64,000 nt of DNA from Arthrobacter_B sp038069765 (GTDB lineage: Bacteria > Actinomycetota > Actinomycetes > Actinomycetales > Micrococcaceae). Position 1 is the first letter of the stretch. The number at the start of each line of letters is the position of its first letter. Under the pieces are notes generated by a model. That model made no database searches. It was given only the letters and a program-made list of their open reading frames with translations, and was not told the origin of the DNA. A program made the position numbers and the translations under genes. This document shows positions 36,099 through 44,840 of this stretch, in pieces. Location of the stretch: the NCBI RefSeq assembly GCF_038069765.1, contig NZ_JBBPFS010000001.1:310001-374000 (forward strand), in the 5' to 3' direction.

Positions 36099-37004
36099 AT
36101 GGACACCTTGGACAGCGGCCCGTCAGCAAGGCCGGACGGACCACCGGATGCCGCGGAAGCCGCCGACAGCCATCTGCTGATGCTGGCGGACGTGAGCAAG
36201 CACTACGGCAACATCATTGCCCTGCGGGACGTGACGATGGCGGTCGACGCCGGCAGCGTCACCTGCGTGCTGGGCGACAACGGCGCGGGGAAATCCACGC
36301 TGATCAAAATCATCGCCGGGCTCCATCCGCACGACGGCGGGACGTTCACGGTGCTGGGGGAGGAACGCCGGTTTTCCTCGCCCCGGCAAGCCCTGGATTT
36401 GGGCATCGCCGCCGTGTACCAGGACCTTGCCGTGGTTTCCCTGATGCCGATCTGGCGCAATTTCTTTCTGGGCTCCGAACTCACCACCGGCGCGGGGCCT
36501 TTTAAGCGCCTCAACGTGGAGCGGATGAAAGAGATTACCCGGAAAGAACTGCAGGACATGGGCATCGACCTGCGCGACGTTGAGCAGCCCATCGGCCAGC
36601 TCTCCGGCGGCGAGCGCCAGTGCGTGGCCATTGCCCGTGCCGTGTACTTCGGGGCCAAGGTACTGATCCTGGACGAACCGACAGCGGCGCTGGGCGTCAA
36701 GCAGTCCGGCGTCGTCCTGCGCTATATCCTGCAGGCCCGGGACCGCGGCCTTGGCGTCATCTTCATTACCCACAACCCGCACCATGCCTATCCGGTGGGG
36801 GACAGTTTCCTGCTGCTCAAGCGCGGCCGGTCCATTGGCTATTACGACAAAAAGGATGTGACGCTGGGGCAGCTGACGTCCCAGATGGCCGGCGGCGGCG
36901 AACTGGAAGAGCTGGCCGCCGAGCTGGAGGAGCTGGGCAGCCATCAGGACGTGGTGGCGCAGGTGGAAGCCGAAGTTGCCGGCAGCGAATCCGGCCGCGC
37001 GTAA
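36099..37004 (+). CDS. Sugar ABC transporter ATP-binding protein (FrcA type)
   Basis: A 301-residue ATPase with a single cassette: Walker A GDNGAGKST, Q-loop in AAVYQDLAVV, signature QLSGGERQCVAIARAV, Walker B KVLILDEPTAALG and switch His in IFITHNPHHAYPVGDSF. CUT2 ATPases such as RbsA carry two cassettes; the single-cassette form with this HNPHHA segment resembles FrcA of the fructose importer and presumably works as a dimer. About 25 N-terminal residues and the acidic C-terminal 35 residues lie outside the domain. It converges with the exonuclease gene. Confidence 0.88.
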   Translation: MDTLDSGPSARPDGPPDAAEAADSHLLMLADVSKHYGNIIALRDVTMAVDAGSVTCVLGDNGAGKSTLIKIIAGLHPHDGGTFTVLGEERRFSSPRQALDLGIAAVYQDLAVVSLMPIWRNFFLGSELTTGAGPFKRLNVERMKEITRKELQDMGIDLRDVEQPIGQLSGGERQCVAIARAVYFGAKVLILDEPTAALGVKQSGVVLRYILQARDRGLGVIFITHNPHHAYPVGDSFLLLKRGRSIGYYDKKDVTLGQLTSQMAGGGELEELAAELEELGSHQDVVAQVEAEVAGSESGRA

Positions 37005-37031
37005 GATGCCGGTGAAGGTGGGCCCGTAAGC

Positions 37032-37970
37032 TCAGTTAAACCGGTCGAAGGCCTCCAACAGCCGGGTGACTGAGCCGCCCAGATTCCACTCCCTGCCGAG
37101 CTTCTCCAGCTCGGCCCGCGCATCACCGGTGATCGGCCTCAGCCGGGCGCCGGCGTCGTCGAGCGTGGGCAGATCCAAGTCGCGGACCACCTTCACAACG
37201 GTCGGAGCCACCGCCAGATAGTCGGCGGCGGCCGCGAGCTTTGCCCGCACGGGTGCGGACAGGCCGCTCTCCGGATCCTGCGCGGCCGCCAGCAGCGACT
37301 CGAGGGAACCGTACTCGCCCAGCAGCGAGGCCGCGGTCTTCTCGCCGATTCCCGAGACGCCGGGCAGACCGTCGGAAGCATCTCCGCGCAGGGTGGCATA
37401 GTCCGCGTACTGCACCGGCAGCACCCGGTACTTTTCGACAATGGACGCCTCGGTCAGCACATCCAAATTCTTCATGCCGCGGGCCGTGTAGATCACGCGC
37501 ACCTTCCGGTCGTCGTCGATCAGCTGGAACAGGTCCCGGTCGCCGGTCACCACGTCCACCGGCAGGTCCGCGGAGCTGGCGTAGGTGCCGATCACGTCGT
37601 CGGCTTCATGGTCCGGAGCGCCGACGACGGCGATGCCGGCCAGTTCCAGCGTGCGCAGGATCATCGGGATCTGCGGCTCCAGCGGATCGGGGACGACTTC
37701 GACGTCGGGCCCGGTCTGCACCACTTCAGCGACCCGGTGCGTTTTGTAGGTGGGGAGCAGGTCCACCCGCCACTGGGGTCGCCAGTCGTCATCCCAGCAG
37801 GCGACCAGATGGGTGGCTTCGTAGTCCGTAGTGAGCCGGGCAATCATGTCCAGCAGCCCGCGCACGGCGTTGACCGGCGTTCCGTCGCTGCGGCGGATCG
37901 TATCCGGCACGCCGTAGAAGGCGCGGAAGTACAGGGACGCAGTATCCAGCAGCATCAGTCGCGAGGGCAT
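37032..37970 (-). CDS. 5'-3' exonuclease (PolA N-terminal-domain type)
   Basis: A 312-residue stand-alone homologue of the flap-nuclease domain of DNA polymerase I. Metal-binding acidic residues are visible in LLDTASLYFRAFYGVPD, PDHEADDVIGTYA and VTGDRDLFQL; the DNA-binding helix-hairpin motif is GDASDGLPGVSGIGEKTAAS. No polymerase domain follows. Actinobacteria often carry such a protein besides PolA; it may process RNA primers or flaps. ATG at 37970; divergent from the Nudix gene. The functional class is clear, the physiological role less so. Confidence 0.88.
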   Translation of the reverse strand: MPSRLMLLDTASLYFRAFYGVPDTIRRSDGTPVNAVRGLLDMIARLTTDYEATHLVACWDDDWRPQWRVDLLPTYKTHRVAEVVQTGPDVEVVPDPLEPQIPMILRTLELAGIAVVGAPDHEADDVIGTYASSADLPVDVVTGDRDLFQLIDDDRKVRVIYTARGMKNLDVLTEASIVEKYRVLPVQYADYATLRGDASDGLPGVSGIGEKTAASLLGEYGSLESLLAAAQDPESGLSAPVRAKLAAAADYLAVAPTVVKVVRDLDLPTLDDAGARLRPITGDARAELEKLGREWNLGGSVTRLLEAFDRFN

Positions 37971-38061
37971 ACGCCGATCCTTGCATGAATCGGAGGGCCG
38001 CGGGAGGAAGCCGGGGTTGGACGCCGGTTGGCTGTCGGTCGCAGCGGGGGAGACGGTCGCC

Positions 38062-38095
38062 TAGGCTGGGAGCATTTCACGTCGGCAGGGAAGGA
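38062..38095 (+). promoter_or_regulatory. Nudix gene -10 box and ribosome-binding site
   Basis: TAGGCT at 38062-38067 is a likely -10. AGGGAAGGA (38087-38095) stands 5 nt before the TTG at 38101 and supports that unusual start codon. Confidence 0.45.
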
Positions 38096-38100
38096 CCGTC

Positions 38101-38577
38101 TTGATCACCAGTGCTGGAATTCTGCTGTACCGGCGTACTGCCGCCGGGCTGGAGGTATGGATCGGGCACATGGGCGGGCCGTTCTGGGCCCGGAAGGATA
38201 CCCACGCCTGGTCGATTCCCAAGGGCGAGTATCTGGATGGAGAGGAGCCGCTCGCTGCGGCTTTACGCGAGTTCGGTGAGGAAATGGGCTCACCGGCGCC
38301 CGACGCCGCGTACAGCTGGCTGGGCACCTTCCGCCAGTCCTCGAAAAAGTCGATTACCGTGTTTGCCGCTGAGGCCGGGTACGCCCCTGATCGGATCGAT
38401 AGCAATACCTTTGCCCTGGAGTGGCCGCCGGGCTCGGGCAAGGTGCGGGAGTATCCGGAGATCAACGACGCCGGCTGGTTTCCCGAGTCCGTGGCCCGCA
38501 CCAAGCTGGTTAAGGGGCAGGTGCAGGTTCTGGATGCGCTGATCGGCCGTCTCGGCGGCCCTTCGGCTGGGACCTGA
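38101..38577 (+). CDS. Nudix hydrolase
   Basis: A 158-residue Nudix protein. The Nudix box is GEYLDGEEPLAAALREFGEE followed by MG, i.e. G-x5-E-x7-RE-x-x-EE-x-G, with the catalytic glutamates present; the usual hydrophobic residue after the last Gly is Ser. The upstream SAGILLYRR and WSIPKGEYL strands are typical. These enzymes cleave nucleoside diphosphates linked to another group; the target is not evident. The TTG start is supported by AGGGAAGGA just upstream. Confidence 0.85.
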   Translation: MITSAGILLYRRTAAGLEVWIGHMGGPFWARKDTHAWSIPKGEYLDGEEPLAAALREFGEEMGSPAPDAAYSWLGTFRQSSKKSITVFAAEAGYAPDRIDSNTFALEWPPGSGKVREYPEINDAGWFPESVARTKLVKGQVQVLDALIGRLGGPSAGT

Positions 38578-38622
38578 GTTCGGGGGAGGAGTGCTGGTCT
38601 CCTGGGGCGGATTAATCAGAGT

Positions 38623-39597
38623 TCAATGAATCCGCTGGTTTCGGTGGCGGGTTTCGGCTCGCAGTCCGAGGTAGGTGCCGGTGATGATGAGTGCGGCGCC
38701 GAGGAGCCCCAGGAGGGCGAGGGTGTCCTGTCCCAAGGTGAGTCCGATGAGGACGGCCCAGATGGGTTCGGTACCCATGAGGAGGCTGGCTCGTGAAGCA
38801 GAGGTCTGCTGGATGGCCCAGGTTTGGACGAGGAACGCGAAGACGCTGCAGGCCAGGCCCAGGTAGAGGACGCCGAGCCACTGTGCCGGGTTGAAGGTTC
38901 TGATGGCGGCAAGGACGCCGGTATGGTCCGCGGCGGTGTAGACGACGGCGCAAACGGCGCTTTGCACCAGAGTCAGAGTCAGCGGGCTGTAGTTCCGTCC
39001 CCGGGTAAGGCTGGAGACGGCGGTGACGTGGATTGCACGGACGATCGCGGCGGCGAGCATCAGAGTGTCGCCGGGAGTCGGGGTAGCGAGCCCGTCCTCG
39101 GAAACGAGCAGACATACACCGACGACGGCGATCACGCCGGCCCCGAGTCCCAGGCGCGGTAGCTTCACCCGGAAGGCGATGCTCTCGGCGACCGGGGTGA
39201 AAACGACGACGAGGCTGATGATCAAGCCGGCATTCGTGGCACTGGTGCCGGCGATCCCGTGGGTTTCCAGGATCAGTACGGCCGCCTGGGTGAGGCCGAG
39301 TACGACGCCGACGGCACTCTCACGCAGTCCCACCTTGCGCCGGTTCCATATGAGCGCGATGACGACCAGCGCAGCGGTGGTGATGAGGAACCGCAGGGAG
39401 AGAATTACGGTGACGCCGACCGTGTCGGTGAGAGTTTTCGCTGCCAGGTAGCTGCTGCCCCACACCACGGCGACCAGCAGGAGAAGGACATCGACGCGTC
39501 GTGCAACGAGTCCGGAGAGGAAATGACCGTGACGGCCCTGTCGTAAACGCCGGGAGAAGGAGTTCGGTGAGGTTAGGGGTGAAAGGAATGATGGCAC
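38623..39597 (-). CDS. EamA/DMT-family exporter
   Basis: About 324 residues with ten hydrophobic helices in two EamA repeats. The first begins VLLLLVAVVWGSSYLAAKTL; the second ends LMGTEPIWAVLIGLTLGQDT, a hallmark of the family. Such proteins export amino acids or other small metabolites. The start is uncertain: TTG at 39624 and GTG at 39597 are in frame, and both would give a longer-than-usual polar N-terminus. It is divergent from a LysR gene that probably regulates it, a common pairing. Confidence 0.85.
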   Translation of the reverse strand: MPSFLSPLTSPNSFSRRLRQGRHGHFLSGLVARRVDVLLLLVAVVWGSSYLAAKTLTDTVGVTVILSLRFLITTAALVVIALIWNRRKVGLRESAVGVVLGLTQAAVLILETHGIAGTSATNAGLIISLVVVFTPVAESIAFRVKLPRLGLGAGVIAVVGVCLLVSEDGLATPTPGDTLMLAAAIVRAIHVTAVSSLTRGRNYSPLTLTLVQSAVCAVVYTAADHTGVLAAIRTFNPAQWLGVLYLGLACSVFAFLVQTWAIQQTSASRASLLMGTEPIWAVLIGLTLGQDTLALLGLLGAALIITGTYLGLRAETRHRNQRIH

Positions 39598-39657
39598 TTT
39601 TCGAGTGTGGCCGGTCCTTATCAATTAGACGAGAGGGCAGTTGCTGAACTGAGGGTT

Positions 39658-39670
39658 TAGCATTCACTTA
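39658..39670 (+). promoter_or_regulatory. LysR gene -10 element, apparently leaderless start
   Basis: TAGCAT (39658-39663) stands 6 nt before the A of the ATG; no Shine-Dalgarno sequence. The divergent exporter shares this control region. Confidence 0.4.
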
Positions 39671-40599
39671 TGGATGTGCATCAATTGCGAATGCTCAGGG
39701 AGCTGGGCGAACGCGGGAGTCTGGCTGCCGTGGCACGGGCATTCCATGTTTCACCGTCTGCTGTGTCCCAGCAGCTCACCGCGTTACAGCGCCGGGTCGA
39801 GGTTCCCCTGACAGAACGCCGAGGTAGAAACCTGGTCCTCACCGGTGCCGGGCAGGCATTGGCCGAAGCGGCCGTCCAGATCAGCGTCGCCATGAGCTCC
39901 GCGGAGCAGGCCGTGAGCCGGTACGTGCAGGACCCCACCGCGACAGTGAAGATCTGCGCATTCAACAGCGCCGCCCTGACCTACTTCGGCCCACTTCTGG
40001 GCGACCTTGCCGGCGAGGGTAATCCACGCCTTGTTTGTCACGACCGGGACGTAGGGCAAGATGCCTTTCCCGCCCTCGCAGCTGACTATGACCTGGTGAT
40101 CGCTCACCGCCTCGAGCACAGCGCGCCCTGGCCGTCGTCCCTGACGGTGCTACCCCTGGTGCGTGAACCCTTGGATGTCGCCATGTCGGATCAACATCCT
40201 CTGGCCGGTCAGTCCACCGTCGGTGTCGGGGAGCTTATCGATGAGGAATGGGTGTCTGTTCAGGATGGATTTCCATTGGTATCAGCTCTGCACAGCATCG
40301 CCGTGCACGCAGGGAAACCTCTGAACATCACGCATCGGATCAACGAGTTCTTTGTTGCCGCCACGATTATCGCGAACAGTTCCGCCGTCGCGCTCATGCC
40401 CCGCTACACCGCAGCACCCCAACCCGGCAGCGGCATAGTCCTCAAACCACTTCGCGATGTACACCTCAGCAGACACGTCGACATCCTCTGCCGCCCCGAA
40501 AGCCTGCACCGGACAGCCGTTCAAAAAGTCCTTAGGACTCTCCAGAACTGTGCCGCGCCCACCCGTGCGAACGGCAAAGACGCAGAAGGAACCGTCTGA
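39670..40599 (+). CDS. LysR-family transcriptional regulator
   Basis: A 309-residue LysR protein. N-terminal winged helix: MDVHQLRMLRELGERGSLAA, VARAFHVSPSAVSQQLTALQ, RRVEVPLTERRGRNLVLTGA. The effector-binding domain lies from about residue 90 (VKICAFNSAALTYFGPLLGD) to the end. Closely packed against, and divergent from, the EamA exporter gene, whose expression it likely controls in response to an exported metabolite. The inducer is unknown. Confidence 0.88.
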   Translation: MDVHQLRMLRELGERGSLAAVARAFHVSPSAVSQQLTALQRRVEVPLTERRGRNLVLTGAGQALAEAAVQISVAMSSAEQAVSRYVQDPTATVKICAFNSAALTYFGPLLGDLAGEGNPRLVCHDRDVGQDAFPALAADYDLVIAHRLEHSAPWPSSLTVLPLVREPLDVAMSDQHPLAGQSTVGVGELIDEEWVSVQDGFPLVSALHSIAVHAGKPLNITHRINEFFVAATIIANSSAVALMPRYTAAPQPGSGIVLKPLRDVHLSRHVDILCRPESLHRTAVQKVLRTLQNCAAPTRANGKDAEGTV

Positions 40600-40762
40600 T
40601 TCGGAACGTTGAATCAACTGGGAAGTGTCGCCCTACAGGATCCCTTACTGGGACCTATCGAGCTTCCTGTAATTCCATCGTTCGTGAGACGCTCTCACAC
40701 TCTCTGCGAGGATCTCGGTAACGGCTTTTGCTGCTCTTGCACCTCACTGTCAAGCTGATCAA

Positions 40763-41230
40763 ATGACTGTTCAGCTCATTTCTCTCAGCGCCCAACAATT
40801 CCCTGCCTGGATGGAGCGAAGCCGCACTGAATACGCATCTGATCTCATTACGACAGGGGAATCCCCGCACGAGGCACATCGGCGCGCTTATGAGAGCCTC
40901 GATGCCGCGTTTCCTGAGAATATTCCAACTATAGATAATGCCGTGTTCGATGTTCTTGACGGTACTGGCACAACCATTGGCTACCTCTGGGTTGGAACTG
41001 ACAGTACTGAAGATAATCGCTCTTGGTGGGTTTGGGACATAGTCATTAATGAGGAGCATCGCGGCAAAGGGCTAGGCAGGAAGGCAATGAGGCTAGCCGA
41101 AGACTACGCGCGTTCCCAAGGCGCCCACACTCTTGGACTCAGCGTTTTCGGATTCAACCACGGCGCCCGAGGACTCTACGAATCGATGGGTTACGAAATA
41201 GTGACCACGAAAATGAAGAAGCACCTCTAA
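40763..41230 (+). CDS. GNAT-family N-acetyltransferase
   Basis: A 155-residue GNAT protein. The acetyl-CoA pyrophosphate loop is INEEHRGKGLGRKAMRL (Q/R-x-x-G-x-G pattern), followed by AHTLGLSVFGFNHGARGLYE and SMGYEIVTTKMKK. The N-terminal half is the variable substrate region. The stretch is clearly more A/T-rich than its surroundings (26 of 60 G+C at 40921-40980), suggesting recent acquisition. It may modify an amine substrate or a small toxic compound; nothing in the context narrows it. Confidence 0.85.
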   Translation: MTVQLISLSAQQFPAWMERSRTEYASDLITTGESPHEAHRRAYESLDAAFPENIPTIDNAVFDVLDGTGTTIGYLWVGTDSTEDNRSWWVWDIVINEEHRGKGLGRKAMRLAEDYARSQGAHTLGLSVFGFNHGARGLYESMGYEIVTTKMKKHL

Positions 41231-41433
41231 ATCTTGAATCTGTGCCCCATCGAAGGATCCCGTAAGGCAGGCGCCGTGGATGAGCCAGTACCTTGGTTTC
41301 TTGGGCGTTGGCAATAGGGATTCTGCTGTTTCTCGTCCGGACGCTTCGGATGGGTCATGGACGCAGGCGCAGGGGCTATTGGGATAACTCAATGCCCTTG
41401 AATGTTATCAATCGCTGTGCGATGGTTCACGGT

Positions 41434-42687
41434 ATGACCCCTAACGCCCCGCAAGTGAAAACGACGGACGGCTTACCTCTCGGAACTACGTACTGGAAGC
41501 TGTGGACGTCGTCCGGGCTCTCCAACCTCGCGGATGGGGTGTTTAAGATTGCGCTCCCGCTCATGGCGATTCAGCTCACGCAGTCTCCGACGCTGATCGC
41601 GGGGCTCACTGTCGCCGCCACACTTCCGTGGCTTTTCTTCGCGTTGACGGCCGGAGCCCTGGCGGACCGGGTTGATCGACGAAAGCTCATGCTGTGGGCC
41701 AACTTGAGCCGCGCTGTCCTACCCGCTTTGCTGATAGCGGTGATCCTTCTCGATCTCGGGTCTATCTGGGCTCTGTACGTTGTCGCCCTAACGGTTGGGG
41801 TAGCGGAAACCCTCTACGACACCTCAGCGCAGTCGATCCTGCCCCAGATTGTGAACAAAGATCAGCTTTCACGCGCCAACGGACGGCTCTACGCCGCTGA
41901 GCTTACCGCCAACCAGTTCATAGGCCCTCCACTGGGTGGGCTATTGATAGGTATCGGGGTGGTTGCGGGTTTCGCTGTTCCGGCGGCCCTGTGGCTTGCA
42001 GCGGTAGGCGGACTACTCCTAGTGCCGGGCAGTTTTCGCATAGAACGAGAACAGAAGACGACACTGCGGTTCGACATCAGGGAAGGCCTGAGGTACCTCT
42101 GGAATCAGAAAGTCCTTCGCACGCTCGCAGCGATGACCGGTGTCGTCAACTTTGCGTCCAGCGCGGCGTTCGCCGTCCTTGTTCTCTTCGCCGTAGGGCC
42201 AACTTCCGAAATGGGGCTATCTGAAGTTGGCTTCGGCATACTTCTGACGACGTCCGCCGTCGGTGCCTTTATCGGTTCGTTCATCTCCGACTCAGTGGAA
42301 GCGAAGCTGGGCCGGTCCAAATCCCTGGCACTCTGTATTCTGGGCTGCGCCTTGTTCGTCGGAGCACCAGCACTCGCCAACAACCCCTACATTCTGGGGC
42401 CCATTCTCCTCGTGGGCGGAATACTGATTGTGCTGTGGAATGTCATCACGGTATCTCTGCGTCAACGTATCGCCCCCAACCGGCTACTCGGCAGGGTCAA
42501 CAGTGCCTACCGTCTTTTAGCCTGGGGAACCATGCCCATCGGGGCAGCTGCCGGGGGAGTGCTGTCCCAGTGGCTGGGCCTGCAAGCCATGTTCGGAATT
42601 ATGGGAGTACTCACCCTCGGCCTCTTGGTGTTGATGCCCATTCTCACGGACAAAGCAATCACCGCCGCCGAGGTGGACCACGAGTAA
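41434..42687 (+). CDS. MFS transporter (MFS_3 / EntS-like exporter)
   Basis: A 417-residue major-facilitator protein with about twelve helices. Segments GLSNLADGVFKIALPLMAIQ, AGALADRVDRRKLMLWANLS, TLYDTSAQSILPQIVNKDQL and NGRLYAAELTANQFIGPPLG are typical of the MFS_3 branch, which includes enterobactin and drug exporters. The frame is open from 41293, but the extra part is Arg-rich and unrelated; the ATG at 41434 begins the usual short polar N-terminus. It converges with the acetyltransferase gene, 10 nt apart. Substrate unknown. Confidence 0.85.
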   Translation: MTPNAPQVKTTDGLPLGTTYWKLWTSSGLSNLADGVFKIALPLMAIQLTQSPTLIAGLTVAATLPWLFFALTAGALADRVDRRKLMLWANLSRAVLPALLIAVILLDLGSIWALYVVALTVGVAETLYDTSAQSILPQIVNKDQLSRANGRLYAAELTANQFIGPPLGGLLIGIGVVAGFAVPAALWLAAVGGLLLVPGSFRIEREQKTTLRFDIREGLRYLWNQKVLRTLAAMTGVVNFASSAAFAVLVLFAVGPTSEMGLSEVGFGILLTTSAVGAFIGSFISDSVEAKLGRSKSLALCILGCALFVGAPALANNPYILGPILLVGGILIVLWNVITVSLRQRIAPNRLLGRVNSAYRLLAWGTMPIGAAAGGVLSQWLGLQAMFGIMGVLTLGLLVLMPILTDKAITAAEVDHE

Positions 42688-42697
42688 ACGGATATGA

Positions 42698-43261
42698 CTA
42701 GGCCGGCCAAGGGAGCTTGTGGTGCAGGGCATGCAAAGTCACGGTCCCGCCGTAGATGGGGGAGGTACCGAGCTCGGAAAAACCCCAGTGTTTATAGATT
42801 TCCCGGACCTGGGAGGCTTGGCCGAAAACGCCCAGGACGACGTCCTGTTCGGTTCGATTCGAGAGAAGTTCACGGACGCACTGTTTGGCTATACCGCGGC
42901 CTCGGTACTCTTTGTCGACAGCGAGTTCCTGGACAATAGCGGTTCTCGACGGCGAGATTGGCCCGTCTAGCGCTGGCAGCAATGCGTTGAGCCGTCGCAG
43001 CCAGGAGCTGTCCTGGTCAAGCCTCTGAGATAACGCAAAACCGATCACGTGTCCATCGTGTCTCGCCGCGACAAGTCGCCCGCCAGGACTGGCAAGTTTA
43101 TCGGGGCCCCACTTATCGATGCTTTGAAGCTCTTCTGGTGATTCGTTGTACGGAGGCGCTCCGAAGCTCAAGACGAAGAGACTCGCGATCTCACCCCAAA
43201 GCTCGTCCGGCGCAACGTCTTCGAACCGGGCGTAGTCAACTTTCTGGCCGATTTCTCTCAT
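42698..43261 (-). CDS. GNAT-family N-acetyltransferase
   Basis: A 187-residue GNAT protein with the acetyl-CoA loop VQELAVDKEYRGRGIAKQCV, the later DVVLGVFGQASQVREIYKHW and GFSELGT, and an N-terminal region containing LFVLSFGAPPYNESPEELQS, a pattern seen in small-molecule acetyltransferases. Its start is almost back-to-back with the upstream region of the APC permease gene. Somewhat lower in G+C than the flanks. Substrate unknown. Confidence 0.82.
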   Translation of the reverse strand: MREIGQKVDYARFEDVAPDELWGEIASLFVLSFGAPPYNESPEELQSIDKWGPDKLASPGGRLVAARHDGHVIGFALSQRLDQDSSWLRRLNALLPALDGPISPSRTAIVQELAVDKEYRGRGIAKQCVRELLSNRTEQDVVLGVFGQASQVREIYKHWGFSELGTSPIYGGTVTLHALHHKLPWPA

Positions 43262-43427
43262 AGTGGCTCAGGCTATCTCCTGCTTCCCAAGGGGCGTGCC
43301 AGGCGAGCATGTTCCGACAGGCCTGCGAGCAGGAAAACGACGTTGGCCTACCTGTCCCAGCACATTTGGTGCACTGGATTTCGCCCAAGTGCTTGCGCAG
43401 GGACCGCAAACGGAATCCAATAGCCCA

Positions 43428-44768
43428 ATGACGAAGGAACCCGGCACCACCGCATCAAAAACACCAACCGGGCTGAAGCGGGCAATCGGTGCGCCGCTGC
43501 TGTTCGCGTTTATCGTAGGCGACACCCTCGGTGCCGGCATCTATACCCTCGTGGGTACCATGGCCGCCGATGTCGGCGGCGCGATTTGGATACCCCTGCT
43601 GATCGCTCTGGTCGTCGCGCTACTCACTGCCGCGACCTACGCGGAGCTGATCACCAAGTACCCGCACGCCGGCGGCGCCGCACGCTACGCCGACCGGGCT
43701 TTTGGCATCCCCTACGTGTCATTCCTCGTCGGCTTCCTGATGATGGCCTCAGGAATTACTACAGCAGCCGCCCTCGCGAACGCCTTCGCTGGCGATTACC
43801 TCACCGCGCTCATCGACGTGCCCGCCGCTCCCGCAGCGGTCGTATTCATCATCCTGCTGACCCTGATCAACCTTCGCGGCGTCAAGGAGTCCCTCGCCGC
43901 GAACCTCGTAGCTTCTGTCATCGAGGTAACCGGCCTCGTCATCGTCATCGTCGTTGCCGCCATCGTCCTCGCCGCCGGCAACGGCGAACCATCCCGGCTG
44001 CTTGAGTTCGCACCAGACGTACCGCCCCTCCAGGGAGCCTTCGCCGCATCGATCGTCGCGTTCTTCTCTTTCCTGGGCTTCGAGGCCGCAGCGAACATGG
44101 CCGAGGAAGTACGCAACCCCTCCAAGGCCTACCCCCGCGCGCTGTTCGGCGCCATCTGCACCGCCGGGGTTGTCTACCTCCTCATCGCACTCGGTGCAGT
44201 CATTGTCATGCCCCCGGCCGAACTGGCCGACTCCACCGGACCGCTGCTCGACGTCGTCGCCGCCAGCGGTGTTGGAATCCCGCCCGGACTATTCAGCATC
44301 ATCGCTCTGATTGCCATTGCCAACGGAGCGCTGCTGTTCATGGTCATGGCCAGCCGTGTCGGCTACGGATTGGCAGAAGCAGAACTGCTCCCTCGCGCCT
44401 TCGCCCGCGTGCTGCCGGGCCGCCGCACTCCCTGGGTCTCCATTGTTGTTGTTGCCGGATTGACGATCGTCCTTACCCTGACCGGAAATGTCGCCACGCT
44501 GGCCGAAACCACCGTGCTGCTCCTGCTCCTGGTGTTCCTTTCCGCCAACGTCAGCGTCCTCGTCCTCAAAAAGGACAAAGTCGACCACGACCACTTCAGT
44601 GCACCCCGATTCGTGCCGGTCCTGGCGATCATTGCGAGCATCGCGCTCCTCACACAACAAACCGCGGCCGTCTGGCTCGGTGCCGCCGCCTACATTGTCG
44701 TTGGATCGTTGTTGTTCCTCGCTGCCCGTGCCGGGCGCAAACACGGGGAACGCGTGAGTGCCGACTAA
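43428..44768 (+). CDS. APC-superfamily amino-acid permease
   Basis: A 446-residue permease with twelve helices. The first has GAPLLFAFIVGDTLGAGIYT (the G-A/S-G-I-F/Y substrate motif of APC proteins); SFLGFEAAANMAEEVRNPSK in helix 6 and the loop after it is the family signature. The frame runs from 43263, but the first 55 residues resemble nothing, and the ATG at 43428 gives the usual N-terminus (GLKRAIGAPLL). No clear Shine-Dalgarno sequence precedes it. It probably takes up a cationic or neutral amino acid or polyamine. Confidence 0.85.
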   Translation: MTKEPGTTASKTPTGLKRAIGAPLLFAFIVGDTLGAGIYTLVGTMAADVGGAIWIPLLIALVVALLTAATYAELITKYPHAGGAARYADRAFGIPYVSFLVGFLMMASGITTAAALANAFAGDYLTALIDVPAAPAAVVFIILLTLINLRGVKESLAANLVASVIEVTGLVIVIVVAAIVLAAGNGEPSRLLEFAPDVPPLQGAFAASIVAFFSFLGFEAAANMAEEVRNPSKAYPRALFGAICTAGVVYLLIALGAVIVMPPAELADSTGPLLDVVAASGVGIPPGLFSIIALIAIANGALLFMVMASRVGYGLAEAELLPRAFARVLPGRRTPWVSIVVVAGLTIVLTLTGNVATLAETTVLLLLLVFLSANVSVLVLKKDKVDHDHFSAPRFVPVLAIIASIALLTQQTAAVWLGAAAYIVVGSLLFLAARAGRKHGERVSAD

Positions 44769-44840
44769 ATCGCGGCACGCCCGCTTCCGCGGATTAGAAA
44801 GGGAGCGTGCATGACTGCGGCGACAGCCGCGGGGGAGCCA

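Noticed and set aside
40684..40698. GTGAGA/TCTCAC hairpin after the LysR gene as a terminator
   Set aside because: A 6-bp stem with a 3-nt loop and no T-run; could be chance or an operator.
41293..41433. N-terminal extension of the MFS transporter
   Set aside because: The extra 47 residues are unrelated to MFS N-termini and contain an Arg-rich stretch; the ATG at 41434 fits the family.
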